Positions 9,225-19,331 are shown, counted from the first letter of the stretch. The stretch: 64,000 nucleotides of DNA from Pseudomonadota bacterium (GCA_018971485.1 JAGXAQ010000002.1:235706-299705); one strand, 5' to 3'. The notes: generated by a model not told the origin, from the sequence alone. Numbers and translations are program-made.

Positions 9225-10403
9225 TTGATACTGTCTGGTTTAATTTCTTTACCCTGGTGGGGTTACATAGTGGTTGCCTTGGTTTTTACTCACATCACCA
9301 TTGCCGCAGTCACAATTTATCTTCACCGGCATCAGGCCCATCGAGCACTGGATTTACATCCTATACCCAGCCATTTTTTTCGATTCTGGCTTTGGCTGAC
9401 CACGGGGATGGTAACCCGGGAATGGGCAGCGGTACATCGCTACCACCACGCCAGGTGTGAAACTGAAGAAGATCCTCACAGCCCGCAGATATTTGGCATA
9501 CAGCGGGTTCTTTGGGGAGGTGTGGGGCTATATAAAAAAGCTACACGAGACCAAGAAACCCTGCAAAAATATGGCCATGGCACGCCTGATGACTGGATAG
9601 AAAACAAACTTTACACCCCTCATAACGTCTTTGGCATCATGTTGATGCTAGCCACAAATTTAGCCTTGTTCGGGCTCGTTCCAGGTGGACTTATCTTTGC
9701 AACACAAATGGTTTGGATTCCTCTTTTCGCTGCTGGCGTCATTAATGGGGTAGGCCACTATTTCGGATACCGGAATTTTGCAAGTGAAGATGCGAGCACC
9801 AATATTGTGCCATTTGGAATTCTGATAGGTGGTGAAGAACTACATAACAACCATCATGCTTATGCAAGCTCAGCCAAACTATCCAACCGTTGGTACGAAT
9901 TCGATATTGGATGGTTCTATATTCGTATTCTAGAATGCCTCCATCTGGCAAAGGTAAAAAAAATAGCACCCAAGGTTCGCTACAATTACAGTAAAACACT
10001 ATGCGATGCTGAAACACTTCAAGCTATTATTACGCATCGATATGATGTCATGGCTAAATTTTCCAGAACTTTTACTGCCATCTGCCGTGAAGAGTTGTCA
10101 AAACTAAAAATTTCCCCTTCACAATCAAAAGAATCTCTGTCATTTTTTCATCAACTATTACAAGCAGATGCTAAAAATTTAAGGGAAAAAGAACAGGCTT
10201 CTCTAAAGGAAATCCTTAATCTGAGTAGCGTTCTATCCAACCTGTATAATCTAAGACAGGACCTTTCAGCTGTCTGGGCCCGTTCAACTGCTTCACAAGA
10301 ACAACTCATCAAACAATTGAATGACTGGTGTCACAAAGCCGAAGCCAGTGGCATTGATGCAATCAGGCAGTTTTCTAAAAAACTGCGCTGCTATGCTATT
10401 TAA
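9225..10403 (+). CDS. Acyl-CoA/acyl-lipid delta-9-type fatty acid desaturase
   Basis: A 392-residue integral-membrane di-iron desaturase that would introduce a double bond into long acyl chains and so tune membrane fluidity. All three histidine boxes are present: HRHQAH (34-39), HRYHH (71-75) and HNNHH (207-211), with hydrophobic segments between them. The C-terminal third is a charged helical extension. Start: TTG 9225, preceded by AAAGGA at good distance, giving LILSGLISLPWWGY as in homologues; an upstream in-frame TTG at 9198 would add nine residues. It is preceded by a candidate promoter and followed by mltB about 105 bp on. Confidence 0.88.
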   Translation: MILSGLISLPWWGYIVVALVFTHITIAAVTIYLHRHQAHRALDLHPIPSHFFRFWLWLTTGMVTREWAAVHRYHHARCETEEDPHSPQIFGIQRVLWGGVGLYKKATRDQETLQKYGHGTPDDWIENKLYTPHNVFGIMLMLATNLALFGLVPGGLIFATQMVWIPLFAAGVINGVGHYFGYRNFASEDASTNIVPFGILIGGEELHNNHHAYASSAKLSNRWYEFDIGWFYIRILECLHLAKVKKIAPKVRYNYSKTLCDAETLQAIITHRYDVMAKFSRTFTAICREELSKLKISPSQSKESLSFFHQLLQADAKNLREKEQASLKEILNLSSVLSNLYNLRQDLSAVWARSTASQEQLIKQLNDWCHKAEASGIDAIRQFSKKLRCYAI

Positions 10404-10509
10404 GTTCCGGGGGTTTACCTTACTTTCTAAATTTTTAGTGTCTGAAACTCTTTAATAAAAACAAGCCAAGACAAAGAGAATCTTAGAAAAGTTGCCATAA
10501 ACAAGCCAG

Positions 10510-11559
10510 ATGGAGAGAATTGTGGCACCTCAATCTTCTATTTGGAGGGTATCCTTTTTTCGCTTGTTATCCCGGATCGTGCTTCTTCTTCTCCTCGTCA
10601 CGATAAAAGGTGATCAGACTATAAACGAAGCAGGTACCTTCATACATCGGCCTGAAGTCAAATCATTTATTGAATTCATGCATCAAAGATACAATATGAA
10701 GCTGTCCAGACTGCGTGAACTTTTCTCCCAGGTTTCTCCCCGTCCTAAGGTAACCCGTTCAACTCCCAACCCGGTCAGCAGCCTGGGGTGGAATTACTAC
10801 TATCAGCATTTCCTCACTCCTGAAAGGATTCACGATGGAGTCCGTTTTTGGCATCAGTACCATAACACCTTAGCTCAGGCAAGTAATGCCTATGGCGTTC
10901 CAGAAGACCTAATCGTTTCCATATTAGGTATAGAAAGCCGTTATGGAAAAAATACAGGACGTTATCGTGCTATAGACAGTCTTAGCACGCTGGCTTTCAA
11001 TTATCCGGACAGAAAAGCTTATTTCAAGGGCGAACTTGCCCAGTTCCTGCTCTTTTCACAGGAAACCAACCTGAACCCGCTACATATCAGAGGTTCATGG
11101 GCAGGGGCAATCGGATGGCCTCAATTCATGCCAGGCAATGCAAGGCACTACGCCATCGACATGGATCATGATGGCAAATCAGACATTTTAAATGACCCTG
11201 AAGATGCCATAGGCTCAGTTGCTAATTATTTCCACCAACAAGGATGGCAAAAAGATGGGCCTATCGCCATTCCAGTCAAGTTTGCCTCACCGCCTTTGAA
11301 AGGGATGCCGCTAGAAGGCACGCTTAGATCTTTCCTGTCTAATGGCGTGCAACTTGATACAACGACACGCATGCCACTAAACATTAAAGCCAGGCTTATT
11401 ATTCTTCATTCACCCAAACATACAGAATACTGGCTTGGGTTCCATAACCTAGAAGTGCTACATGAATACAACCATAGCATGTATTACACTATGGCTGCAT
11501 ATGAATTAGCTCATGCAATCAAGCTAGCTTATAAGAAGAAAGGTTATACTCTTAATTAA
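10510..11559 (+). CDS. mltB: Lytic murein transglycosylase B
   Basis: A 349-residue peptidoglycan lytic transglycosylase that cleaves MurNAc-GlcNAc with 1,6-anhydro formation in the periplasm. A hydrophobic segment at 15-32 serves as signal or anchor; there is no lipobox Cys, unlike E. coli MltB. The catalytic Glu142 lies in IESRYG (141-146), and SWAGAIGWPQFMP (196-208) is the MltB family signature; an EF-hand-like DMDHDGKSD segment follows, as in MltB. The stop is followed by a hairpin terminator shared with rpmG on the other strand. Confidence 0.9.
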   Translation: MERIVAPQSSIWRVSFFRLLSRIVLLLLLVTIKGDQTINEAGTFIHRPEVKSFIEFMHQRYNMKLSRLRELFSQVSPRPKVTRSTPNPVSSLGWNYYYQHFLTPERIHDGVRFWHQYHNTLAQASNAYGVPEDLIVSILGIESRYGKNTGRYRAIDSLSTLAFNYPDRKAYFKGELAQFLLFSQETNLNPLHIRGSWAGAIGWPQFMPGNARHYAIDMDHDGKSDILNDPEDAIGSVANYFHQQGWQKDGPIAIPVKFASPPLKGMPLEGTLRSFLSNGVQLDTTTRMPLNIKARLIILHSPKHTEYWLGFHNLEVLHEYNHSMYYTMAAYELAHAIKLAYKKKGYTLN

Positions 11560-11563
11560 AAAT

Positions 11564-11591
11564 GAAAAGCCCCGCAGATGCGGGACTTTTA
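11564..11591. terminator. Bidirectional rho-independent terminator
   Basis: Hairpin with stem CCCGC/GCGGG and loop AGAT, flanked by AAAAG on the left and CTTTT on the right, so it has a U-tract in both directions. It lies between the convergent mltB and rpmG genes. Confidence 0.8.
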
Positions 11592-11622
11592 AAAACAATC
11601 CAGGTAATACCGCGACAACAAC

Positions 11623-11778
11623 TTATTTCAGTTTGGTTTCTTTATATAAAACATGCTTGCGAGCTACAGGATCAAATTTCTTTATTTCCATCTTGTCAGG
11701 CATCGTGCGTTTGTTCTTGGTAGTTGTATAAAAGTGTCCGGTTCCCGCCGAAGACTCAAGCTTAATTTTTTCGCGCAT
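11623..11778 (-). CDS. rpmG: 50S ribosomal protein L33
   Basis: A 51-residue ribosomal protein of the large subunit. It reads [20 protein letters not shown] at the N-terminus and ends [11 protein letters not shown], the standard proteobacterial L33 without zinc cysteines. The start ATG is at 11778, with an AAGGAG-type site just upstream. It lies 11 bp downstream of rpmB, the usual rpmB-rpmG operon. Confidence 0.95.
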   Translation of the reverse strand: MREKIKLESSAGTGHFYTTTKNKRTMPDKMEIKKFDPVARKHVLYKETKLK

Positions 11779-11789
11779 GTATAAACTCC

Positions 11790-12026
11790 TTAAACCTTCT
11801 CGCCACGAGAACGCAACTCGGCCAGTATCACATCAATTCCAAGCTTGTCTATTGTCCGCAAACCTGCAGTAGACAACCGTAAACTTATCCAACGGTTCTC
11901 GCTCTCAACCCAAAATCGACGATTCTGCAAGTTTGGCAGAAAACGCCGCTTAGTCTTGTTATTTGCATGGGATACGTTATTTCCTGTCATCGGCCGCTTC
12001 CCGGTAACCATGCATACGCGTGCCAT
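11790..12026 (-). CDS. rpmB: 50S ribosomal protein L28
   Basis: A 78-residue large-subunit protein. [20 protein letters not shown] at the N-terminus and the [13 protein letters not shown] segment are diagnostic of L28. The second of two adjacent ATG codons (12026) is taken as start, because family members begin MARVC. It is first in the rpmB-rpmG pair. Confidence 0.95.
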   Translation of the reverse strand: MARVCMVTGKRPMTGNNVSHANNKTKRRFLPNLQNRRFWVESENRWISLRLSTAGLRTIDKLGIDVILAELRSRGEKV

Positions 12027-12134
12027 CATACTCTCCAGAATTTCGAAAAACGGTACTTATACCATACCCGCCGCTCAATCTCAAGTCAGACCGGCACAAA
12101 AAGGGCCGCCTGAAATCATTGGAAGATAATGCAC

Positions 12135-12725
12135 TCAAACCTTGGAATGATTAGATATCAAGATATTTTCGCCACAGGTTAAGGCTGCATTAATATAATC
12201 ATTGCGAACTGATTGATGAGTAGCGGCATTCAATCCCCAACAGGCCAGAGGAGGGTGGGAATGCATACCACAATAAGAAAACACACCAAGCAAATCTGAA
12301 AAATAAGATTCAAACAACCTCTCACCCGGACGATCCTTACTGCCAATCGTCGCAATAATTTGGGCAGGAATATCAAGTAAGCCTGCCCGTTGTTTTCCAC
12401 TTTCAAAAGCAAACCCTTGAATAAGGACTCTTTGCAGCCAGCCCACCAAAATCGCCGGGGGCATCCCCCACCATACCGGATAAATCAACGCAAGAGCATT
12501 AGCTTGCTTTAACATGGTTTGCTGAGACCGCACATCTTCAGGAACATAACCACTTTTCCAAGAAGCCATTTCTGCCCCAGTTACCAAAGCCGAAAACTTT
12601 TGTTCGTACAAATCAACCTGGGTAATAGAATGCCCGGCCTTCTTCACCCCTGTTTCAAAAGCACGGGCCAAGGCATATGTAAAGCTTCCAGGCTGAGGAT
12701 GGGCGACAAGGGTTAATACATTCAT
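12135..12725 (-). CDS. NAD(P)H-quinone oxidoreductase, flavodoxin-fold
   Basis: A 196-residue member of the NQO1/MdaB/KefF flavodoxin-like fold family, expected to reduce quinones by two electrons with FMN or FAD. The N-terminal strand-loop NVLTLVAHPQPGSFTYALA (2-20) is the flavin phosphate-binding start, and the YPVWWGMPPAIL segment near residue 82-93 is the conserved flavin-ring contact of the family. A KefF role (potassium efflux partner) is unlikely because no kefC is nearby. It is the only gene between rpmB and coaBC and reads away from coaBC. Confidence 0.82.
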   Translation of the reverse strand: MNVLTLVAHPQPGSFTYALARAFETGVKKAGHSITQVDLYEQKFSALVTGAEMASWKSGYVPEDVRSQQTMLKQANALALIYPVWWGMPPAILVGWLQRVLIQGFAFESGKQRAGLLDIPAQIIATIGSKDRPGERLFESYFSDLLGVFSYCGMHSHPPLACWGLNAATHQSVRNDYINAALTCGENILISNHSKV

Positions 12726-13144
12726 TACTCAAGCCCTACTATAAAAAATTACATGGCATAGAATCATATGCTCTAGATTTTAAGAACCAGATCAAATAAA
12801 CCAGCAATGAGCACAGAAAATAATGAAATCTACCCACTGCACCGTAAAAATTTTACGCAATAAACGGTTGGTAAAATAAGTTACAAAATTATAGGCAAAT
12901 AAAGTGTACCACAGGTTAGGCTGGCTTAGGGCAATCAAGCTGCTGCTTTCCCATCTTAAAAATTTACCCAAAAAATAAGCCGATAAATAAAAACATTATG
13001 CTTTTGAGTTAAACTTCCATTAATGAAAAAATGACAAAACTTAAAGTGCGCCAAAAAATCAGTTAGAATGGTCTCATTAATCTAGCATCCAACACAGCCG
13101 TCCCAAGCGACAACTGAACAATCGGGCTCTTAACTGTCCACAAC
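12726..13144. other. Divergent intergenic region before coaBC
   Basis: About 420 A+T-rich bases between the oxidoreductase and coaBC, which diverge. No open frame over 60 codons, tRNA or strong hairpin is visible. TAGAAT at about 13065-13070 is a plausible -10 hexamer for coaBC, but without a good -35. Confidence 0.35.
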
Positions 13145-14347
13145 ATGACACAATTGAACCAGAAACACTTCATACTGGGTATAACCGGAGGGATAGCTGC
13201 TTACAAGGCTGCTGAATTGACCCGTCTACTCATCAAGGATGGCGCTAATATCAAGGTCGTCATGACCCAGGCAGCAACACATTTTATAACCCCTGCTACA
13301 TTTCAAGCCCTGAGCAATGAGCCAGTATGGCTCGATCTCTGGGATAACCGTATAAAAAACGGAATGGCTCATATTGATTTATCGCGAGATAGCGATGCCA
13401 TTATTGTTGCTCCAGCCAGCGCTGACTTTATCGCCAAAATTGCTCATGGGCAGGCAGACGATCTGTTAACCACTTTATGTCTTGCACGGGACTGCCCCCT
13501 TATTTTAGCACCAGCGATGAACCGGCAAATGTGGGAGCATCCTGCAACACAACGAAATGTTACTCAGGCTCAAATGGATGGTGTATTTATACTGGGGCCA
13601 GAAGAAGGAGAGCAGGCCTGTGGTGAAACTGGGCTTGGCCGAATGCTTGAACCCCAAGCCATATATGAGGATCTTCTATCAGTTCTAACGCCTAAATTAT
13701 TTCCCAAAACCCGGATACTTATTACGGCAGGACCAACCTATGAGCCAATTGATGCCGTCCGGGGCATTACCAACTCAAGCTCAGGGAAAATGGGATATGA
13801 ACTCGCCAGAGCATGTGTTGCTTCAGGTGCAACAGTTACCCTGGTAAGCGGCCCTACCAATTTTGAACCGCCAAGACATACCCGTATGGTTCATGTAACC
13901 AGCGCATTACAGATGTATGACCAGGTCATTAAGGAAGCTGCTTCATCCGATATTTTTATAAGCGTGGCAGCTGTTGCGGATTATCGGCCAGCCCACCCTC
14001 GATCGAATAAAATCCAAAAGCACACGGATAATATAACGCTAGAATTAACCCCCAACCCAGATATCCTTGCTACTGTTGCAACAGGCCCTAATGCCCCATG
14101 GTGTGTCGGATTTGCAGCAGAAAGCGGGAGTCTCCTAACAAACGCTCAAGCAAAGCGTAAACGTAAAAAATTACCCCTTATTATTGCCAATTCAGTCGAT
14201 GCCATCAACTCAGCCTACAATGAGCCAACCCTGATTGACGATAACGGGGAACACCCTCTTCCCAAAATGGACAAATCCTCACTTGCCCTACAACTGGTAG
14301 AAGAAATTTCCAGACGATACCATCAAGATATAAAACGAAAGATCTGA
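13145..14347 (+). CDS. coaBC: Bifunctional PPC decarboxylase / PPC synthetase CoaBC
   Basis: A 400-residue fused enzyme of coenzyme A synthesis. The N-terminal CoaC part (about 1-185) decarboxylates phosphopantothenoylcysteine with FMN: active-site His76 in MAHIDLS, PAMN at 123-126 and the lid Cys159 in EQACGETG. The C-terminal CoaB part (about 188-400) ligates Cys to phosphopantothenate: AGPTYEPID (195-203), Asn210, SSSGKMG (211-217) and AAVADYR near 275-281. All catalytic residues are present. dut follows convergently about 100 bp on. Confidence 0.95.
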   Translation: MTQLNQKHFILGITGGIAAYKAAELTRLLIKDGANIKVVMTQAATHFITPATFQALSNEPVWLDLWDNRIKNGMAHIDLSRDSDAIIVAPASADFIAKIAHGQADDLLTTLCLARDCPLILAPAMNRQMWEHPATQRNVTQAQMDGVFILGPEEGEQACGETGLGRMLEPQAIYEDLLSVLTPKLFPKTRILITAGPTYEPIDAVRGITNSSSGKMGYELARACVASGATVTLVSGPTNFEPPRHTRMVHVTSALQMYDQVIKEAASSDIFISVAAVADYRPAHPRSNKIQKHTDNITLELTPNPDILATVATGPNAPWCVGFAAESGSLLTNAQAKRKRKKLPLIIANSVDAINSAYNEPTLIDDNGEHPLPKMDKSSLALQLVEEISRRYHQDIKRKI

Positions 14348-14447
14348 ACTTCAATAGGCCAAAACCATCCGGCTTCCGCTCAAAAATAATATCCCGCCCA
14401 ATTTAACCCAACACATAAACTATTCTTAAAACACCATCCATGCCTCA

Positions 14448-14909
14448 TTAATTTCTGCCCGTATGTCCAAACCCACCGGCACCACGCACCGTTTCTGAAG
14501 AAAAATGTTCTACCACTTGCAAATCAGCCTGGACAACCGGCACAAACATCATCTGGCATACGCGATCGCCAGGTTCAATCGTAAACGACTCCGCACTTCG
14601 GTTCCAGACACCTATTTTAATTTCGCCTGAATAATCAGAATCTATGATTCCTACCAGATTGCCCAAAACAATGCCATGCCGGTTTCCTAAACCTGATCGA
14701 GGAGCAATTACAGCCATCAGGCCAGGATCATGGATATTGATTGCAATACCCGTACCGATTAGCGTTGTTTGTCCTGCCTCGACTACAACTGGCCCTTCAA
14801 GGCACGCCCTCAGATCCATTCCGGCAGATCCTTCTGTTGCATAGGAAGGCAATGCTATGCACGACCCCACCAAAGGGTTCAGTATCCTCAGCTCGATTTT
14901 TCTTTTCAT
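14448..14909 (-). CDS. dut: dUTP diphosphatase
   Basis: A 153-residue trimeric dUTPase, hydrolysing dUTP to dUMP. All five motifs are visible: GSAGMDLRA (28-34 region), PRSGLG (70-75), GIIDSDYSG (87-95), GDRVCQM (114-120) and the C-terminal [10 protein letters not shown] (142-151). The start at 14909 ([10 protein letters not shown]) has a GGGAG site about 7 nt upstream; an ATG seven codons earlier has none. Convergent with coaBC, divergent from cbiX. Confidence 0.95.
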   Translation of the reverse strand: MKRKIELRILNPLVGSCIALPSYATEGSAGMDLRACLEGPVVVEAGQTTLIGTGIAINIHDPGLMAVIAPRSGLGNRHGIVLGNLVGIIDSDYSGEIKIGVWNRSAESFTIEPGDRVCQMMFVPVVQADLQVVEHFSSETVRGAGGFGHTGRN

Positions 14910-14983
14910 TCTTTTCTCCCTATGAAACAATGAGTAATCAAGACATAGTCAGACCAAACAATACCGTCTACCCAGGAACCTTA

Positions 14984-15394
14984 ATGGTAAAAAACGAAAA
15001 TGCCCTGATTATTTTCGCACATGGTGCCAGCGATCCTGAATGGGCAGCGCCTTTTGAAAGCATAAAAAAAAGAATTCTTTTAACCCGGCCTGATTTATAT
15101 GTCCAACTGGCTTATCTTGAACGTATGCCCCCTAACATTGAATCCGCTGTTGAGGAGGCAGTTCGGGCAGGGGCAAAAACCATCGCGATTATCCCTTTTT
15201 TTCTCGCACGAGGGGGCCACCTGAAACGTGATCTACCTCCAAAGCTTAATTCATTATGCCAAACCTATAAAAATATAACCTTCCATCTATGTGCACCTTT
15301 AGGGGAATCCAAGACCATGCTGGATACTATGGCCGACTGGGCTATTGACTGTTCCGGGTTAAACAAAGCGGGCATAATTCGCAAAGAATCCTAA
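14984..15394 (+). CDS. CbiX/SirB-type chelatase
   Basis: A 136-residue single-domain chelatase of the CbiX family, inserting Co2+ or Fe2+ into sirohydrochlorin on the way to cobalamin or siroheme. The expected catalytic His is in IFAHGASDPEWAAPF near the N-terminus. The second motif AIIPFFLARGGHLKRDLP, with its His, is near the middle. Start: ATG 14984 with AGGA upstream; the frame extends to an ATG at 14930, but homologues begin a few residues before the first strand. Metal specificity cannot be told, and no other tetrapyrrole gene is nearby. Confidence 0.82.
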   Translation: MVKNENALIIFAHGASDPEWAAPFESIKKRILLTRPDLYVQLAYLERMPPNIESAVEEAVRAGAKTIAIIPFFLARGGHLKRDLPPKLNSLCQTYKNITFHLCAPLGESKTMLDTMADWAIDCSGLNKAGIIRKES

Positions 15395-15458
15395 ATCCGG
15401 TTATAATTCACTATTTTACAACATCATGGGCTCTTGTTGTTTTGCCTGAGGACTAAAT

Positions 15459-16901
15459 ATGCCATTTGCTGCCCTGGGCTTAGCTCAGACGCTTTTGACC
15501 GCAATCAGTGATCAAGGTTATACCGAACCTACAGATATCCAAAAACAGGTCATCCCGGTTATTTTGTCGGGACATGATGTCACGGCCTGCGCACAAACAG
15601 GAACAGGGAAAACAGCGGGGTTTGCTTTACCCATTCTACAAAAAATGCTCCCTCATGCTAACACCAGCGCCTCCCCTGCAAGACATCCTGTAAGAGCACT
15701 GGTACTAACCCCCACCCGCGAACTGGCCGCTCAAGTTTATCAAAGCTTTCTCCTTTACGGAAAGAACATTCCGCTTCGATGTGCCGTAGTGTACGGCGGG
15801 GTCAATATCGCCCCTCAACAGCAAATTTTAAAAGCGGGTGTCGAAATATTGGTAGCTACCCCAGGGCGCCTGATTGATCTAGTAGAACAAAAAAATGTTC
15901 GTCTTTCCCAAGTGCAAGTCCTGGTTCTAGACGAAGCCGATCGCATGCTAGACATGGGATTTATTCCTGACATCAAAAGAATTCTCGGGCTATTGCCGCC
16001 TAATCGGCAAAGCTTGCTCTTTTCGGCTACATTCAATGATGAAGTTACCAAACTCTCTAACAGTTTCTTGCAACAGCCAAAACGAATTGAAGCTTCGAAT
16101 CGTAACGCAACTGCCGAACTAATCGAACAAACTGCATGGCTTATTGATACCGAACACAAACAGAGCTTCCTTGTTTCTCTCATCAACAAACTCAACCTAC
16201 AGCAAGTCCTGATTTTCACCAGAACTCGTCAGGGGACCAATCAATTGGCAACCCGGCTTAACCGGGCCCGCCTGAATACACAAGCCATCCATGGAGACAA
16301 AACCCAGCAGGCTCGTATGGAAGCCTTGGACCAGTTCAAAAATGGGCAGTCCCGGATTCTGGTTGCCACAGATATTGCGGCCAGGGGCCTTGACATACAA
16401 GAACTACCTTGCGTAATCAATTTCGAATTACCAAATTCAGCTGAAGATTACGTTCACCGTATTGGCCGAACAGGTCGGGCTGGTGCTTCAGGTTTAGCCA
16501 TTTCTCTAGTCTGCCCTGAAGAATTAAAATTACTTGAAGATATTGAAAAACTAATCAAACGCAAAATTGAGAGGCAGGATCCAGAAAAATTCCTTGTCCC
16601 AGAAACAATACCCGCTTCAAAAAAAGACGTGCAGCCACCGGTAGAACAAAAAAAAGCGCACTCACCATCCAACCGTTTCATCCCGTCAACGGTTTTTCAG
16701 GGTGAAACTGAAATTGCCTGGCTACTTCAGTCATCTCGCCTGAATTTGAAAACAAAAACCTTGCAATCTGCTCCTTCCACTTTGCCCCCCCGTACAACAA
16801 CAAAACAGCCTGAGACTGCTGCCTTGTTCCGTAAACCTGCACATTCAAAACACGTTTCAACACAAAAACCAGAAAAAAATACTGACAAGATAGATTCTTG
16901 A
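15459..16901 (+). CDS. rhlE: DEAD-box RNA helicase, RhlE type
   Basis: A 480-residue ATP-dependent RNA helicase. In order: Q motif around residues 20-28 (YTEPTDIQ), AQTGTGKT (45-52), PTRELA (85-90), DEAD (158-161), SAT (189-191), then the second RecA domain with ATDIAARGLD and HRIGRTGR (333-340). The remainder after about 370 is a lysine-, proline- and threonine-rich tail, typical of RhlE proteins and probably RNA-binding. RhlE is favoured over SrmB/DeaD by the N-terminal FAALGL start and overall layout. It stands alone, with an ATG right after a GCCTGAGGA stretch. Confidence 0.88.
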   Translation: MPFAALGLAQTLLTAISDQGYTEPTDIQKQVIPVILSGHDVTACAQTGTGKTAGFALPILQKMLPHANTSASPARHPVRALVLTPTRELAAQVYQSFLLYGKNIPLRCAVVYGGVNIAPQQQILKAGVEILVATPGRLIDLVEQKNVRLSQVQVLVLDEADRMLDMGFIPDIKRILGLLPPNRQSLLFSATFNDEVTKLSNSFLQQPKRIEASNRNATAELIEQTAWLIDTEHKQSFLVSLINKLNLQQVLIFTRTRQGTNQLATRLNRARLNTQAIHGDKTQQARMEALDQFKNGQSRILVATDIAARGLDIQELPCVINFELPNSAEDYVHRIGRTGRAGASGLAISLVCPEELKLLEDIEKLIKRKIERQDPEKFLVPETIPASKKDVQPPVEQKKAHSPSNRFIPSTVFQGETEIAWLLQSSRLNLKTKTLQSAPSTLPPRTTTKQPETAALFRKPAHSKHVSTQKPEKNTDKIDS

Positions 16902-16989
16902 GCACATTATCGACCTCCTGGCCCCTATTTAATTTCCTTTACAATTCAAACAAATTAAACAGGCTGTTTTATTACCTTGCTCTGATCTA

Positions 16990-16998
16990 TGCTACACT
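16990..16998 (+). promoter_or_regulatory. Candidate extended -10 promoter upstream of trxA
   Basis: TGC followed by TACACT (16993-16998) fits an extended -10 element in the 250-bp gap before trxA. A second, perfect TATAAT occurs at 17085-17090 but lacks a convincing -35. Either could drive trxA and possibly rho. Confidence 0.35.
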
Positions 16999-17152
16999 CT
17001 AGCTGAATTTAGGATAAAAGGCCTCTTGTTTGTCCAGCAAGCTTTTGGCAAAATGATGATTCGTGAAATTATTTCTATCATATCTATAATCAAGCAGGAT
17101 AGAGAATAAACCACCCTCCCTTAACGCAGAAAATTATTATCACGAGGATCGC

Positions 17153-17479
17153 ATGAGCGAGCACATACACAGTATTACTGACGATACATTTGATAAGGAA
17201 GTACTTCAGGATGGCCTGCCAGTTCTTGTTGACTACTGGGCAGCCTGGTGTGGCCCTTGTAAAATGGTAGCGCCTATTCTTGAAGAAATTGCCAATGAAT
17301 ACCAAGGCAAACTCAAGGTCACTAAACTCAATATTGATGAAAATCCGGGCACCCCCCCTAAATTCAACATACGTGGTATACCGACCTTAATGATATTCAA
17401 GGGTGGACAGGTAGCAGCAACAAAAGTAGGGGCGCTCTCCAAGTCTCAGCTAACAGCCTTTATTGACAGCACGATATAA
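17153..17479 (+). CDS. trxA: Thioredoxin 1
   Basis: A 108-residue cytosolic thioredoxin, disulfide reductant for ribonucleotide reductase and others. The active site is WCGPCK (32-37), and the cis-proline loop is RGIPTL (74-79). There is no signal peptide. The start ATG has a GAGG site 6-8 nt upstream. It is followed 140 bp later by rho, the standard trxA-rho arrangement. Confidence 0.95.
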   Translation: MSEHIHSITDDTFDKEVLQDGLPVLVDYWAAWCGPCKMVAPILEEIANEYQGKLKVTKLNIDENPGTPPKFNIRGIPTLMIFKGGQVAATKVGALSKSQLTAFIDSTI

Positions 17480-17619
17480 AGCTGTTAGCCTTTCCACCTA
17501 ACTGTTCCTCATAACCACACAGACCTAATAACAGGAATCTGCGAACAGGCGGGCAAAAGCCCATTCCCCATCATTACTCCAACCTGCCAAATGGCTTTTC
17601 AAACAAGAGTTATCGCGTT

Positions 17620-18879
17620 ATGCATTTATCAGATTTAAAACAATTACACGTGGCCGAACTAGTCGATATGGCCGTAACCAATGAAATCGAAGGAGCAAGC
17701 CGCCTTCGAAAACAAGATCTCATTTTTGCCCTGCTCAAGAACCAGGCAAGAAAAGGGGAAAGTATTTATGGGGAGGGCACACTGGAAGTATTGCAGGACG
17801 GGTTCGGTTTTCTGAGATCTCCAGATAGTTCCTATTTGGCTGGACCTGACGATATTTATGTCAGCCCAAGTCAAATCAGACGTTTCAATCTGCATACGGG
17901 CGATACCATACAAGGAGAGATCAGGACCCCGAAAGAAGGGGAGCGATATTTTGCGCTAGTGAAAGTAGATAGTGTCAATGGCGAACCACCAGAAAATTCA
18001 AAACACAAGATTCTTTTTGAAAATCTGACCCCGCTATTTCCAACAGAGGCCCTGTTCCTTGAACGCGATATCAAAGGTGAAGAGAACATAACAGGCCGGA
18101 TTATAGATATCATCGCTCCAATTGGAAAAGGGCAACGAGGTCTACTTGTTGCAAGTCCGAAATCCGGTAAAACTGTCATGCTGCAACACATTGCCCATTC
18201 AATCGCAACCAACCATCCTGAATGCTATCTTATAGTACTGCTAATCGATGAACGGCCAGAAGAAGTAACTGAAATGACTCGAACTGTAAAAGGGGAGGTC
18301 GTCTCCAGTACTTTTGATGAACCCGCCACACGTCATGTTCAAGTTGCAGAGATGGTCATAGAAAAAGCCAAGCGGCTTGTTGAACACAAAAAGGATGTGG
18401 TCATCCTGCTAGACTCAATCACGCGCCTGGCACGAGCCTACAATACAGTTGTACCGGCTTCCGGCAAAGTCCTGACAGGGGGGGTAGATGCAAATGCCTT
18501 GCAGCGGCCAAAACGATTTTTTGGGGCTGCACGCAATGTGGAAGAAGGCGGATCCCTCACTATTATTGCCACTGCCTTAGTGGACACAGGTTCCAGGATG
18601 GATGATGTGATCTATGAAGAATTTAAAGGGACTGGCAACATGGAAATCCACCTTGACCGAAGGATGGCAGAAAAACGGATTTACCCTGCGATTAATGTAA
18701 ATCGTTCCGGAACACGCAGGGAAGAACTCCTAATCAAACAAGATGTGCTACAGAAAATATGGGTACTGAGAAAACTTTTGTATCCCATGGATGATTTGGA
18801 AGCCATGGAATTTCTTCATACAAAAATCCGTGCAACCAAGAATAATGCTGACTTCTTTGATTCCATGAGACGAGGCTGA
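17620..18879 (+). CDS. rho: Transcription termination factor Rho
   Basis: A 419-residue hexameric RNA-dependent ATPase that ends transcription. The N-terminal helical domain ([18 protein letters not shown]) leads into the cold-shock-like primary RNA site with GFGFLR (61-66) and DIYVS (78-82). Walker A is ASPKSGKT (178-185), with Walker B VVILLDS and the Q-loop [10 protein letters not shown] downstream. The length is that of a minimal Rho without insertion. The 140-nt leader has a small GGGC-AAAA-GCCC hairpin near 17552-17565, which may take part in autoregulation (inference). Confidence 0.97.
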   Translation: MHLSDLKQLHVAELVDMAVTNEIEGASRLRKQDLIFALLKNQARKGESIYGEGTLEVLQDGFGFLRSPDSSYLAGPDDIYVSPSQIRRFNLHTGDTIQGEIRTPKEGERYFALVKVDSVNGEPPENSKHKILFENLTPLFPTEALFLERDIKGEENITGRIIDIIAPIGKGQRGLLVASPKSGKTVMLQHIAHSIATNHPECYLIVLLIDERPEEVTEMTRTVKGEVVSSTFDEPATRHVQVAEMVIEKAKRLVEHKKDVVILLDSITRLARAYNTVVPASGKVLTGGVDANALQRPKRFFGAARNVEEGGSLTIIATALVDTGSRMDDVIYEEFKGTGNMEIHLDRRMAEKRIYPAINVNRSGTRREELLIKQDVLQKIWVLRKLLYPMDDLEAMEFLHTKIRATKNNADFFDSMRRG

Positions 18880-19082
18880 TACAGTTAGACTTGCCATTTA
18901 TTTAAAATTGCAACATAATAACCTGTTTAAGTAGCTATTTACCTCGCAATTAAAAGGCAGATCAGGGATAATCGCGAAAGTCTTTCCAAAATGGGAAAAA
19001 CTGCCAACAAGGACGACGTATTTTACAAATCAATACAAGTAGTTAAGTAAGTATGTCGATTGACAAAAATTTGCACGACAAA

Positions 19083-19120
19083 GGAGCGGCCGGCTCTCCA
19101 GCAGGAGAATGATCCAGCCG
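19083..19120 (+). promoter_or_regulatory. Structured leader directly upstream of rpmE
   Basis: Two mutually exclusive hairpins can be drawn just before the rpmE start. One pairs GAGC (19084-19087) with GCTC (19093-19096). The other pairs CGGC/CTCC (19091-19099) with GGAG and GCCG (19104-19120), burying the only GGAG sequence near the start codon. This may be a translational switch or autoregulatory site; drawn by hand, with no homologue known to me. Confidence 0.35.
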
Positions 19121-19127
19121 AAAAATG

Positions 19128-19331
19128 ATGAAACCAGATATTCATCCAGAATATAACGAAATTACCGTGACATGCAGCTGTGGAGCAACCTTCAAGACTG
19201 GCTCTACTATGAACAAGCCTTTGCATATTGAGGTCTGCTCGCAATGCCACCCTTTTTATACGGGTAAGCAAAAAATTGTTGATACTGCTGGTCGTGTAGA
19301 AAAATTCCGCCAAAAATATGGCTTAAAGTAA
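19128..19331 (+). CDS. rpmE: 50S ribosomal protein L31, zinc-binding type
   Basis: A 67-residue large-subunit protein. The zinc ligands are Cys16, Cys18, Cys37 and Cys40 (TCSCGA and [10 protein letters not shown]), so this is the zinc-containing C+ form. The second of two adjacent ATG codons is taken as start because the family begins MKxDIHP. It follows rho by about 250 bp and is closed by a strong terminator. Confidence 0.95.
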   Translation: MKPDIHPEYNEITVTCSCGATFKTGSTMNKPLHIEVCSQCHPFYTGKQKIVDTAGRVEKFRQKYGLK

